Below are positions 1-8,364 of a stretch of 64,000 nt of DNA, one piece after another. The position numbers and the translations under genes were made by a program. Each line of letters starts with the position of its first letter. Positions within the stretch are counted from its first letter, which is position 1. Below the pieces are notes generated by a model. It was given only the letters and a program-made list of their open reading frames with translations. It was not told the DNA's origin and did not search any database. Origin of the DNA: JANMCE01 sp963791625 (GTDB taxonomy: Bacteria; Actinomycetota; Acidimicrobiia; Acidimicrobiales; Ilumatobacteraceae); assembly GCA_963791625.1 (NCBI GenBank), contig CAWBTA010000006.1:1054001-1118000 (forward strand). The letters run 5' to 3'.

Positions 1-522
1 GTGCTTCTCGAGTTGGTGGTGCATCCGGTGGTGTCGCTCGTGTTCGAGAACGATCCGGCCGACGCGGGCATCATGAGTCGACCTCCCCGCCCCCCGCATG
101 CCGGACTCGTCACCAGGCAGTTGTTGCGACCGCTCCTGCTTGGTCTCACCCTCTCGGTCGCCGTTATAGGTCTCTACCTCGGTGCACTGGCGAGACACAT
201 CATCGAGGACCGGGCCCGAGCGCTGGCGTTTGTCACGCTGCTCGTGGGGCAGGCGATCCTCATCCTGGTGCTGCGACGCGACGGTCTCGGGGGGCAGCGG
301 AAGACCACCGTAAACCCCGTCCTGCTTCCGATCGTGGCGGCCATCGTCGCCGTCACCGTCGCCGCTGTGCATGTTCCTGCGGCCGCGCACGTGCTCAAGC
401 TGGCGCCTTTGGGCATCGTGGAGTGGGCTGTGGCATTCGCGGTGGCGGTGGTTGCAACGTGCTGGTCGTCGTGGCGCCACGAAGGGTCCAACGTCGTTCG
501 CACCAAGGACATTTGTCCATAG
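1..522 (+). CDS. P-type cation-transporting ATPase, C-terminal part (cut by window start)
   Basis: The frame is open from the first base and ends at a TAG, so only the last 173 residues are present. The segment starts inside the membrane domain (ELVVHPVVSLVFEND, then a DAGIMSRPPRPP loop), matching the stretch after the hinge region of P2/P3-type ATPases, where M-RPPR precedes the last four transmembrane helices. Hydrophobic helices follow at about residues 42-65, 71-92, 105-125 and 137-157. The catalytic aspartate, nucleotide-binding domain and ion-binding helix are all outside the window, so the ion cannot be named. Two other P-type ATPases in this window sit beside stress genes, so a stress-linked role is plausible. 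Confidence 0.75.
   Translation: MLLELVVHPVVSLVFENDPADAGIMSRPPRPPHAGLVTRQLLRPLLLGLTLSVAVIGLYLGALARHIIEDRARALAFVTLLVGQAILILVLRRDGLGGQRKTTVNPVLLPIVAAIVAVTVAAVHVPAAAHVLKLAPLGIVEWAVAFAVAVVATCWSSWRHEGSNVVRTKDICP
506..519 (+). promoter_or_regulatory. DosR-like palindromic site 1 (AGGACATTTGTCCA)
   Basis: GGAC and GTCC arms flank ATTT. The site overlaps the end of the ATPase fragment and lies 68 bases before the ABC permease start, the same spacing as at several other copies in this window. It resembles the centre of the mycobacterial DosR box (GGGACTWWAGTCCC). The assignment is by eye. Confidence 0.45.
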
Positions 523-587
523 AGCACCAGGTGGTGTGTCCGTAGCCTGGCGTCTGGAAGCGCAGCTGATCGAGAGGTCGCTCAGGC

Positions 588-1706
588 ATGACGTTCGTCG
601 AACTGATCGCTCAGAACCTTCGGAGCCGGTTGGCCCGATCGATTCTGACCGGTGTCGCGGTCGCTGTCGGCATCATGACGGTCGTCGCGCTCGGTGTGCT
701 GACGTTCAGTCTGAAACAGACCGCCACGTCGATTCTCCGCACCGGACGCGCCGATTTCAGCATCGCCCAAAAGGGCGTGTCCGATCTGCTCTACAGCGCC
801 GTCGATGCCAGCGATCTGGAGCGAACCCGTTCCCACCCGGAGGTTGAGAGCGCGATCGGCGTGCTCGTCGCCACCACCGATCTCGACAGCCGTCATCCGC
901 TGTTCCTGAAGCTTGGAGTGGAGCCGGAGGCTCTTGGTGAGTTCGGCGTGAACGTCGTGAAAGGCGTGCCCTACGAGGCGCGCGCGAAGACGGAAATCAT
1001 GCTGGGCTACCGGGCCGCTGCAGATCTGGGCAAGAACGTCGGTGACGACTTCGCAATAGGCGACACGACGTATCGGGTCGTCGGCATCTTCTCCACCGGC
1101 CAGGTGTTCGGCGACTCCGCCGCCATGCTGCCGCTTTCGACGCTGCAGGCCGAAGAGCGCAAGGCCGGGTCGATGACCCTGATCTTCGTCCGCACCAAAC
1201 CAGGGGTCGACATCGACCAACTTCGCGCCAGACTGGACAGCGAAAGCCCCCAGTTGGCCACCGTTCGCACGCAGTCGGACTTTGGCCGGGTCGACCGGAA
1301 TCTTGTGTTGATCAACGCCGCCAACCTCGGTGGCTCGATCCTCGCCCTCACCGTCGGTGCCATCGGGGTGATGAACACGACGCTGCTGTCGTTCTTCGAG
1401 CGGATCCGCGAATTCGGCGTCTTGCGCGCGGTTGGATGGACGAGGCGCCGGGTGCTGGCACTGGTGCTGGGCGAGGCGTTCGTTGTCAGCCTGGTCGGTG
1501 CGATGATCGGCGTTGCATTCGGACTCGTCGCCATCAAGCTGTTGGAACAGGTCCCCGAGCTGACCGGCGTCTTCCGGCCCGTTCTGTCCGCTGGGGTCTT
1601 CTGGCGAGCGCTCGGCTTCGCCGGCCTGATGACCCTCATCGGCGCACTGTGGCCCGCCGCGAAAGCTGCCCGTCTCAGCCCCTTGGCGGCGATTCGCTAT
1701 GAGTAA
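588..1706 (+). CDS. ABC transporter permease, FtsX/MacB family
   Basis: The 372-residue protein has the layout of a MacB/LolC-type permease: a first membrane helix at about residues 15-40 (SILTGVAVAVGIMTVVALG), a large extracytoplasmic domain of about 200 residues, then three helices at about 243-268, 290-320 and 335-360. The FERIREFGVLRAVGWTRR segment after the second helix is the typical FtsX-domain coupling loop. The ATG is preceded by GAGAGG about 12 bases upstream. The end overlaps the next gene by 8 bases, so permease and ATPase are translationally coupled. Such systems export or extract lipoproteins, peptides or drugs by mechanotransmission; the substrate here is unknown. A DosR-like site lies 68 bases upstream. 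Confidence 0.88.
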   Translation: MTFVELIAQNLRSRLARSILTGVAVAVGIMTVVALGVLTFSLKQTATSILRTGRADFSIAQKGVSDLLYSAVDASDLERTRSHPEVESAIGVLVATTDLDSRHPLFLKLGVEPEALGEFGVNVVKGVPYEARAKTEIMLGYRAAADLGKNVGDDFAIGDTTYRVVGIFSTGQVFGDSAAMLPLSTLQAEERKAGSMTLIFVRTKPGVDIDQLRARLDSESPQLATVRTQSDFGRVDRNLVLINAANLGGSILALTVGAIGVMNTTLLSFFERIREFGVLRAVGWTRRRVLALVLGEAFVVSLVGAMIGVAFGLVAIKLLEQVPELTGVFRPVLSAGVFWRALGFAGLMTLIGALWPAAKAARLSPLAAIRYE

Positions 1707-2385
1707 CACTCCGGTCATCATCGTGCGTGGCCTGGTGAAGGAATTCGACAACGGCCGGGTGCGAGCACTCAACGGCGTTGACCTCACGGTCGCGCCAGGT
1801 GAGTTCGTCGCAATTTCGGGGCCCTCCGGCTGTGGCAAATCCACGCTGATGCATCTCCTCGCAGCGCTCGACAGTCCGACGTCCGGCTCCGTCGTGGTCA
1901 ACGGTGCGTCACTGGCCGATGACAGACACCTTGATCGCTACCGACGCGAACAGATCGGCCTTGTCTTCCAACTCCACAACCTGCTGCCGAATCTCACCGC
2001 ACTGCAGAACGTCGAGGTCGCCATGATGGGGACCAAGTCAAGTCGGCGTGACCAGAGGCAAAGAGCCATCGCGACCCTTCGAGAGGTTGGTCTGGGGGAG
2101 CGACTCACCAATCGACCACCGGAGCTTTCCGGTGGCGAGCGACAACGCGTCGCCATTGCGAGGGCGCTTGCGAATCAGCCGCACATCATTCTGGCCGACG
2201 AGCCGACTGGCAGCCTCGACACCGAGTCGGTCGACGGTGTGCTCGACCTCCTGCAGAGTCTGCGGCGCGACCACGGCATCACCATCGTGATGGTCACCCA
2301 TGATACCCACGTCGCCGCCACCGCTGATCGCGTCATCCGTATGCGTGACGGTCGAGTCGAGCTCGGTCTGGCGGTGTCGGCATGA
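1699..2385 (+). CDS. ABC transporter ATP-binding protein, MacB/LolD type
   Basis: This 228-residue protein is a complete single nucleotide-binding domain. It shows Walker A GPSGCGKST (about residues 41-49), the Q-loop in LVFQLHNLLPNLTA, the signature LSGGERQRVAIARAL (about 143-157), Walker B ILADEPTGSLD and the H-loop VMVTHD. The LADEPTGSLD wording and the length are typical of the LolD/MacB subgroup that partners with FtsX-type permeases. It powers the permease encoded just upstream, whose reading frame it overlaps. The following lipoprotein gene begins 4 bases before this stop codon, so the three genes form one operon. Confidence 0.92.
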   Translation: MSNTPVIIVRGLVKEFDNGRVRALNGVDLTVAPGEFVAISGPSGCGKSTLMHLLAALDSPTSGSVVVNGASLADDRHLDRYRREQIGLVFQLHNLLPNLTALQNVEVAMMGTKSSRRDQRQRAIATLREVGLGERLTNRPPELSGGERQRVAIARALANQPHIILADEPTGSLDTESVDGVLDLLQSLRRDHGITIVMVTHDTHVAATADRVIRMRDGRVELGLAVSA

Positions 2386-3005
2386 GGAGGACCATTGTCA
2401 TAATCTCCGCGCTCGTCTTAACGGCCTGTGGTTCAACCAGCAGCAGTCCGAATGCGACAACAACATCGGTGACGAGTGTTACCACTGGTTCGTTGACCAC
2501 CTCGGCCGCGACAACGACGGCCGTCATGCCGACGGCCGCAACCACGGCTGCCTCGAATGGCGTCTCCACAACCGCTTCACCTGCCTCGACGACGCCTCCG
2601 GTGACGGCCACGCTCGACGCGTCGGCCATCGACGCGGTCAAGAAGGCGTTCGTGACCTTCTTCGACGGCGGCAATCCGGACGTCGAGGGTAAGGTCGCAT
2701 CGATTCAGCACGGCGAGGCACTCCGCTCAATGATTGCCGACGCAACGATCGACCCGCAGTTCTCAAAGCTGTCCACCGAAGTGCGTACGGTCTCATCGCT
2801 TGCGCCCCCCGACTGCGCAGGTGCAGGAGAGATCTCACCCTGTGCCCTGGTCATTCACGACATGTTCCTCGGCGGACTTCCTGCGTTCGTCGGCCGCACG
2901 AGCCACGCCGTCAAAATCGGTGACCGCTGGCTGGTCTCCGCCTCAAGTTGGTGCAGCATCGTTGCCATCGGCGGCCAGAGCTGCCCAACCTTGTCGACCA
3001 CGTGA
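2382..3005 (+). CDS. Putative lipoprotein, third gene of the ABC operon
   Basis: The start ATG overlaps the ATPase stop (ATGA). The first 16 residues are a short signal peptide ending in the lipobox LTAC, so Cys16 should be lipidated and the protein anchored outside the membrane. A Ser/Thr/Ala-rich low-complexity linker runs from about residue 17 to 78. A compact domain follows, beginning ASAIDAVKKAFVTFFDGGNPDVEGKV, which resembles the low-molecular-weight antigen MTB12-like (NTF2-like) fold of actinobacterial lipoproteins by its AF-FFDG opening; that match is from memory. It contains cysteines (DCAG, SPCALV, SWCS, QSCP) able to form disulfides. It is probably an accessory or substrate of the exporter. 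Confidence 0.75.
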   Translation: MRRTIVIISALVLTACGSTSSSPNATTTSVTSVTTGSLTTSAATTTAVMPTAATTAASNGVSTTASPASTTPPVTATLDASAIDAVKKAFVTFFDGGNPDVEGKVASIQHGEALRSMIADATIDPQFSKLSTEVRTVSSLAPPDCAGAGEISPCALVIHDMFLGGLPAFVGRTSHAVKIGDRWLVSASSWCSIVAIGGQSCPTLSTT

Positions 3006-3008
3006 GCA

Positions 3009-3022
3009 GGGTCGAAAGTCCT
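3009..3022 (-). promoter_or_regulatory. DosR-like site 2 (AGGACTTTCGACCC on the minus strand)
   Basis: The minus strand reads AGGACTTTCGACCC, very near the DosR half-site GGGACTTTCGGCCC. It lies 70 bases before the GTG start of the GroEL-like gene. It is the only candidate regulatory site in this 87-base gap. Confidence 0.5.
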
Positions 3023-3092
3023 TTCGCTGGTCCCTTGAAATCTGGCATAAGGACCCTGCCGATCTGACCCGGTTCGGCTCCATGATCACGAC

Positions 3093-4712
3093 GTGGCAAC
3101 TTACACAGACCTGCTCTTTCATGACGCCGCCCGTACGAAACTGTTGAAGGGAGCAACCTCCCTCGCCGATGCCGTACGCGGCACGCTCGGACCCGAGGTG
3201 CGGGCGGTACTCATCGAAAAAAAGTATGGCGCTCCGATCGTCTGTGACGACGGCGTCACCATCGCCAAAGAATTGAAGCTCAAGGATCCCGTGGAGAATC
3301 TGGGAGCGCAACTGCTGCGAGCCGCCGCCGTTCAGACCAACGACGCAGTCGGGGACGGCACCACCACCTCGACCCTGCTCGCCCACGCTATGTTCGCTGA
3401 AGGCCTGCGACACGTGATGGTCGGCTCCAGCGCCGTCGAAGTCCGCAAGGGCATGCAGCGCGGCGTCGCTGCCGCGGTTGAGGCGCTCCGGGCGTTGTCC
3501 CGGCCGGTCGGCGCGGATGACACCGCCCATGTCGCGACCGTCAGTGCCCACAACGACGCCACCATCGGCGCGCTGGTTGCGGAGGCTGTCGCCAAGGTCG
3601 GCACCGAAGGTGTGGTCGAGGTGGAGGAGGCCAGAGGAACCGAGACCACACTTGAGATCGTGGAAGGTATGCAGATCGACAAGGGCTTCTTGTCGGCGTA
3701 CTTCGTGACCGACGGCGAGGCGATGGAGGCCGTACTCGACCACCCCTACATACTGCTTGTGGATCGGAAGATTTCTGCCATGCCGGATCTCCTTCCGCTG
3801 TTGGAGGAGATCGTGAAGACCGGCAGGTCATTGTTGATCATTGCCGAGAACGTGGAGGGCGAAGCGCTGGCGACGCTAGTTGTGAACCGCTTGCGCGGCA
3901 CGTTCTCGGCATGCGCGATCAAGGCCCCGGGCTTCGGTGACCGACGCAAGGCAATGCTGCAAGACATTGCCGTTCTCACGGGTGGCAGGGTCGTGTCGGA
4001 AGAACTGGGCACCAAGCTCGAATCGATCACGGTCGCCGACCTCGGCCAGGCTGATCGTGTCGTGTGCGACAAGGACTCGACCACCATCATCGGCGGCGGA
4101 GGCGACTCGGCTGCGGTGCAAGGACGCTGCCAGGAGCTAAGAAAACAGATCACCGAAACCACCTCCGACTACGACAAAGAGAAGCTCCAGGAACGGCTCG
4201 CGAAGCTGTCCGGTGGCGTAGCGCTCATCCGTGTCGGTGCCCTGTCCGAGGCGGAACTGAAAAGGCTGCGGGATGCGTTTGATGACGCCATCTCGTCCAC
4301 AAAGGCGGCCGTGGCCGAAGGTATCGTTCCTGGTGGCGGTGCCGCCCTGCTGCGGACCATCGATGCCGTCGACGCCGCCGAGAAGGCCTGCGAGGGAGCC
4401 GAGCGGACGGGAGTCCACGTCATTCGGGTCGCACTCGAAATTCCTGCCCGACAGATCGCCAGGAACGCCGGGATCGATGAGGGGCCAGTAGTTGAAAGGG
4501 TCCGTGCCGGCACCGGATTCTTCGGCTTCGATGCCCGTGACCGTCAGTACGCCGAATTGGACGAACGCGGCATCATCGACCCGACCAAGGTCGTGCGGCT
4601 CGCCCTCGAACACGCGGTCGAGGTGGCCAGCACCCTGCTCCTCGCCGAGGCCACCATGGTTGAAATCGAAGAAAACGAACCCCGTCCGCTGCCAAACCCC
4701 GAGTTCGACTGA
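3093..4712 (+). CDS. Divergent GroEL-family chaperonin (60 kDa), no GroES partner
   Basis: The 539-residue protein is full length for GroEL. ATP-site motifs are present: GDGTTTSTLL near residue 87, the DDAISSTKAAVAEG segment carrying the aspartate used for ATP hydrolysis, and IVPGGGAAL. It differs from housekeeping GroEL in several places: the N-terminus reads GPEVRAVLIEKKYGAP where GRNVV/GRTVV is usual, and the C-terminus ends in EENEPRPLPNPEFD without the GGM-repeat tail. No groES lies beside it. The GTG start is chosen because it gives MATYTDLLFHDAAR, aligning with the usual GroEL N-terminus. It is probably a specialised paralogue used under stress, supported by the DosR-like site upstream. 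Whether it forms an active double ring cannot be told from sequence. Confidence 0.9.
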   Translation: MATYTDLLFHDAARTKLLKGATSLADAVRGTLGPEVRAVLIEKKYGAPIVCDDGVTIAKELKLKDPVENLGAQLLRAAAVQTNDAVGDGTTTSTLLAHAMFAEGLRHVMVGSSAVEVRKGMQRGVAAAVEALRALSRPVGADDTAHVATVSAHNDATIGALVAEAVAKVGTEGVVEVEEARGTETTLEIVEGMQIDKGFLSAYFVTDGEAMEAVLDHPYILLVDRKISAMPDLLPLLEEIVKTGRSLLIIAENVEGEALATLVVNRLRGTFSACAIKAPGFGDRRKAMLQDIAVLTGGRVVSEELGTKLESITVADLGQADRVVCDKDSTTIIGGGGDSAAVQGRCQELRKQITETTSDYDKEKLQERLAKLSGGVALIRVGALSEAELKRLRDAFDDAISSTKAAVAEGIVPGGGAALLRTIDAVDAAEKACEGAERTGVHVIRVALEIPARQIARNAGIDEGPVVERVRAGTGFFGFDARDRQYAELDERGIIDPTKVVRLALEHAVEVASTLLLAEATMVEIEENEPRPLPNPEFD

Positions 4713-4733
4713 TCAGGCGAGTTGCGGAGTATG

Positions 4734-7298
4734 TCAGATCGCCCGCGAGCGAGTTCGCAGGCGCTTGTCGAGGCTGTCGACGGCGAGCACCGCGGGTGCA
4801 GTGGCGAGGGCGACAACAAGTGGCCAACCGCCTGCCGGGCGCTGACCGAGGGCGCGGGCGACGGGCCCGATAAAGAGGAATCCGACGAGGGCGACCATCT
4901 CGCTCACGACGGCAATCTGCAGAAGCCGGTTCGAACGCCAACCCAGGCGGCGTGGTGTGAGGCTGGCCGATCGGCACGCGTACGCGTTCGCCATCTGACC
5001 GATCACGACGGCGGTGAAGGCTGCACCTGAGGCAGTCTGCAATGGCGCTCCGGTCGGTGCGACATCACCCGGACGCCACCCGGCGATCACCAGTCCGGTC
5101 ACGAACGCCGCGATCGACATGAACGCCTCGGTGGGACCGAGGGCACCAAACGCACGTCGCAGCACGACACGGTCGAGGAGCCGCCCCTGCCACGGCGGCT
5201 GATCGAGCACGTTCGCTGCGGGACGCTCGGCCCCGAGGGCAAGGGCGGGCAACAGGTCGGTGCCGATGTCGAGCGACAGCACCTGCATGACGCCGATGGC
5301 GAGGGGAAACCTCCCTCCCGAAAGCGCCCACAGGACGAACGGTACGAGCTCGGCCACATTGTCGGTGAGGTGGTAGGTGAGAAAGCGCTTCAAATTGGCG
5401 AAGGTCGCTCGCCCCTGCACAACCGCCTCGACAATGGTGGCGAAGTTGTCATCGAGCAGGACGAGATCTGAAGCATTGCGTGCGACATCAGTGCCGAACT
5501 GACCCATGGCAATGCCGATGTCGGCCTCGCTGAGCGCCGGACCGTCGTTCACGCCGTCGCCGGTCATTGCGACGATGTGCCCTCGACGCCGAAGGACCCG
5601 GGCAATGCGCAGCTTGTCCTCGGGCGACACCCGTGCGACGACGAGACCGTCTCGGTCAACCAGCGCTCCGAGCACCTCGTCGTCAGCGGGAAGTTCCGCC
5701 CCGATCAGGACCGGTACGTCCTCGGTGAGGAGGCCGACCTCGTGAGCGATGGAGCGCGCAGTGGCGGGATGATCGCCGGTAAGCATCGCCACGCGAATCC
5801 CAGCGTGGCGGCAGGTAGCGATCGCCGGGGCGGCCTCGGTCCGCGGCGGATCCTGCAGGCCGACGATTGCCAGCAGCTTGAGGTTGCGTTCGGCATCGCT
5901 GGCCAATGTCGGCACGCCTGACCTGTGGTCAACCGCAAGTGCGAGGGTGCGGAGACCTCGTTCGGCGAAACAGCGGATGGCCTCGCTCGGACCTGCAAGG
6001 TCGCCGTCGCATAGGGGGAGAACGGCTTCGGGTGCTCCCTTGACGAGCACGTCGTAACCACCATTCGCCACAACTACGATCGACATGCGGCGACGGCGAG
6101 CGTCGAACGGGAAGCGCGCAACGGACTCGGTTTCCGTCGAGTCGCCGAGCCGGCGGGCCAAGGCGTCGAGGGCCGCCTCCAACGGGTCTCCTTGGGCTCG
6201 CCATTGACCGTTGTGTTCCACCACTCGCCCGAGCGAACAGGCTCGGCCGGCGATCGCGGCGCGAGTCAGAAGCGCGACCGCTTCAGCCGACCCCTCCCAG
6301 CCCGCTCCGTCGGGCCGATAACCGTCGCCGCGAATAGTGACCTCCCCTGCTGGAGTCCAGGCTGCGATCACTTCCATGCGGTTCTGGGTGAGAGTTCCTG
6401 TCTTGTCGGTGCAGATGAACGTGGTCGAACCAAGAGTGGCCACGGCCTCCAACCGACGCACAACGGCGTTACGGGCAGCCATGCGTCGCGCCCCGATGGC
6501 GAGCGAAACAGTGACGGTGGGTAAGAGTCCCTCTGGCACGAGCGCAACCGTCACGCCGACCGCGAAAAGAAACCCGTCGGCAGCCGGTGTGCCGATCAGC
6601 AGACTGAGGGCGAAGAACCCAACACCGACCGATACGGCGATAATGGCGATGATGCGAACCACGTCGCGAAGCTGATGGGCGAGGGGAGTGTCGCCCACAG
6701 GAGAGTCGCTCGTCATCTGGGAAATACCGGCGAGCCGAGTGCGTGAGCCGGTCAGCTCGACCAGAACGTTGGCCTCGCCTTCGGTCACGAGCGTGCCCGC
6801 CCAGATCCGCTCGCCCTGACAGAACACCGTCGGCACACTTTCGCCGGTCAGTGTCGAGGTATCGATTGAGAGGCTGTGCGCCTCAAGTATTGCGCCGTCG
6901 GCCGAAACGGCGTCGCCTGCCCGCAGCAGCATGAGATCCCCGGGGACGAGCTCAGCGGCGTCGATCTCAAGCGTTGCCCGGTCGCGGCGCACGAGCACCC
7001 GCCGGGGCATGAGGTCGCGCAGGGCGTCGGCGGTCCGAGTCGCTCCTCGCTCCTGCACAAAGGCGACCAAACCGTTCACCACGATGACCACCGCGATGGC
7101 GAAGCCGAGTTGCGGCATACCCGCAATGAATGCGAGCACCGCGGCTACCCAAAGAAGAAGGGCAAAGAAGTGTATGAGTTGCGCCACGAGCAGCCGCCAC
7201 GCTGGCTTCCGCGTAGGTTGAGGAAGTTCATTTCGTCCGTGTTCAATGAGGAGCCGCGCTGCTTCGATTTGGGTGAGGCCAGGCAGGGCGGGCGGCAC
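4734..7298 (-). CDS. P2-type cation-transporting ATPase (Ca2+/Na+,K+ family)
   Basis: This 854-residue P-type ATPase is complete. It has the N-terminal cation ATPase domain, TGES actuator loop (151-154), ion-binding helix motif PEGLLPT (255-261), phosphorylation motif DKTGTLTQN with Asp298, hinge TGDGVNDGPAL, and about ten transmembrane segments. PEGLL followed by TVTVSLAIGARRMA places it with the P2 pumps (calcium or sodium/potassium like) and not with heavy-metal P1B pumps; the ion is uncertain. The start is a GTG. It is 21 bases downstream of a USP gene on the same strand, so the two probably form one transcript. The mycobacterial DosR regulon likewise contains a cation ATPase (CtpF). Confidence 0.9.
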   Translation of the reverse strand: MPPALPGLTQIEAARLLIEHGRNELPQPTRKPAWRLLVAQLIHFFALLLWVAAVLAFIAGMPQLGFAIAVVIVVNGLVAFVQERGATRTADALRDLMPRRVLVRRDRATLEIDAAELVPGDLMLLRAGDAVSADGAILEAHSLSIDTSTLTGESVPTVFCQGERIWAGTLVTEGEANVLVELTGSRTRLAGISQMTSDSPVGDTPLAHQLRDVVRIIAIIAVSVGVGFFALSLLIGTPAADGFLFAVGVTVALVPEGLLPTVTVSLAIGARRMAARNAVVRRLEAVATLGSTTFICTDKTGTLTQNRMEVIAAWTPAGEVTIRGDGYRPDGAGWEGSAEAVALLTRAAIAGRACSLGRVVEHNGQWRAQGDPLEAALDALARRLGDSTETESVARFPFDARRRRMSIVVVANGGYDVLVKGAPEAVLPLCDGDLAGPSEAIRCFAERGLRTLALAVDHRSGVPTLASDAERNLKLLAIVGLQDPPRTEAAPAIATCRHAGIRVAMLTGDHPATARSIAHEVGLLTEDVPVLIGAELPADDEVLGALVDRDGLVVARVSPEDKLRIARVLRRRGHIVAMTGDGVNDGPALSEADIGIAMGQFGTDVARNASDLVLLDDNFATIVEAVVQGRATFANLKRFLTYHLTDNVAELVPFVLWALSGGRFPLAIGVMQVLSLDIGTDLLPALALGAERPAANVLDQPPWQGRLLDRVVLRRAFGALGPTEAFMSIAAFVTGLVIAGWRPGDVAPTGAPLQTASGAAFTAVVIGQMANAYACRSASLTPRRLGWRSNRLLQIAVVSEMVALVGFLFIGPVARALGQRPAGGWPLVVALATAPAVLAVDSLDKRLRTRSRAI

Positions 7299-7319
7299 AA
7301 ACGGGACCCGGACTGCCGT

Positions 7320-8150
7320 CTACCGAGTCTGGGCAGCGGTGGCGGGCAAAGAATCCAACGTCAGGCGCCGTGGCCCAATGAGTACGGGGCATCGAGCATG
7401 ACGCACGACGCCATAGGTCACCGACGGGGTGATGAGCCGCTCGAAGGCATCATCACCGTGCGTGGAAACGGCCATCATTGCCACATCGTTCTGTTCGGAC
7501 AGGTCGCGCAGGGCATGGGCCACGTTGTGGTTGTAGAAGACGTTGTAGAACACGTCCGGAGCAAGAGGCCGCAGTCGTGTCACAAGGTCGGCGACGTAGT
7601 CCTCGGCGCGACGAAAGCCAGGTACGACCGCTGCCACCGAAGGCAGGACATGACACAGCACCGGATTCAGGCTGAGCCCTTTGGCGAGCCTGAGTGCGTC
7701 GGGGATGCCGCTCTCGCCGCCCGGAGTGCCGTCGACGGCGATGACGAACTCTGCGCCGCGGAGCTGCGGTTCGCAGGACGGCCCTACGACAACAACTGAT
7801 CCGGACGCCTTCCGGATCAGCGAGGAAGTCACGCTCTTGCCGAGGGCCTCGAAGAACGCGGTTCGGGCCGATGTCGAGAAGCAGAGAAGCGTCTCGGGGT
7901 CGCTCGAGAAGGCGTACAGCTCCTCAAGATCCGCACTCTCGATCACCTCCGCGCTCACGTCCCCCGGAAGTCGTGAGGCAAGTGCACTCAGCTCGGTGAC
8001 ATCCAGATCCCCCATCCCGGGGCTGACCACCGAGAACAGCTGGACGGGTAGTTTCAGACGCTCGCCCAGCGCTGCTCCGATCTGCATGGCGGTGTTGTGC
8101 CGAGCGGCCCCATCGAGTGGGACGACGATCTGGCGAAGATGTGGTTCCAC
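7320..8150 (-). CDS. Universal stress protein, two tandem USP domains
   Basis: The 276-residue protein has two USP folds. The first begins RQIVVPLDGAARHN and ends SSLIRKASGSVVVVGP (about residues 5-126). The second begins EFVIAVDGTPGGESG and ends TYGVVRHARCPVLIGP (about 133-260). Neither carries a clean G-x2-G-x9-G(S/T) ATP-binding loop; STHGDDAFERLITPSV is the nearest, so ATP binding is doubtful. USPs of this type are cytosolic and associate with hypoxia or growth arrest in actinobacteria. The ATPase gene follows directly. Two DosR-like sites lie 58 and 83 bases upstream of the ATG. Confidence 0.88.
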   Translation of the reverse strand: MEPHLRQIVVPLDGAARHNTAMQIGAALGERLKLPVQLFSVVSPGMGDLDVTELSALASRLPGDVSAEVIESADLEELYAFSSDPETLLCFSTSARTAFFEALGKSVTSSLIRKASGSVVVVGPSCEPQLRGAEFVIAVDGTPGGESGIPDALRLAKGLSLNPVLCHVLPSVAAVVPGFRRAEDYVADLVTRLRPLAPDVFYNVFYNHNVAHALRDLSEQNDVAMMAVSTHGDDAFERLITPSVTYGVVRHARCPVLIGPRRLTLDSLPATAAQTR

Positions 8151-8208
8151 ACCCTGATCGTCGCGAGTGAGCGTCTCCTCAGATAGGGGCGGGAGTCGGC
8201 ATCTGCTC

Positions 8209-8222
8209 AGGTCTTAGGCCCC
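8209..8222 (-). promoter_or_regulatory. DosR-like site 3 (GGGGCCTAAGACCT on the minus strand)
   Basis: The minus strand reads GGGGCCTAAGACCT, a weaker match to the DosR consensus but with its central TAAG. Its centre is exactly 25 bases from the centre of the stronger site at 8234-8247, the kind of helical spacing used by paired DosR dimers. It is 58 bases upstream of the USP start. Confidence 0.38.
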
Positions 8223-8233
8223 CGGCCCCGTCA

Positions 8234-8247
8234 GGGACCTTGGTCCT
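8234..8247 (+). promoter_or_regulatory. DosR-like site 4 (GGGACCTTGGTCCT)
   Basis: Perfect GGACC/GGTCC arms around TT. The site stands in the 214-base gap between the divergent USP (83 bases away) and patatin-like (117 bases away) genes and could serve both. The rest of the gap shows nothing else I can support. Confidence 0.55.
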
Positions 8248-8364
8248 CTCCAGGAACGGCTCTCGTCGGAGGCACTGGGGCCGCCATCCTCTGTGACTCG
8301 ACCATCGTCCGGGCTACCTTGATCTCAACTGGACCATCGTGGCGGCAAAAGAGAGGCAGACGAA

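Noticed and set aside
582..1901. Long antisense open frame (439 codons) over the ABC genes
   Set aside because: It mirrors the codon bias of the real genes on the other strand, has no family motif and no ribosome site. The same applies to antisense frames at 25130-26257, 33021-34184, 42032-43237, 49771-51033 and 51184-52566.
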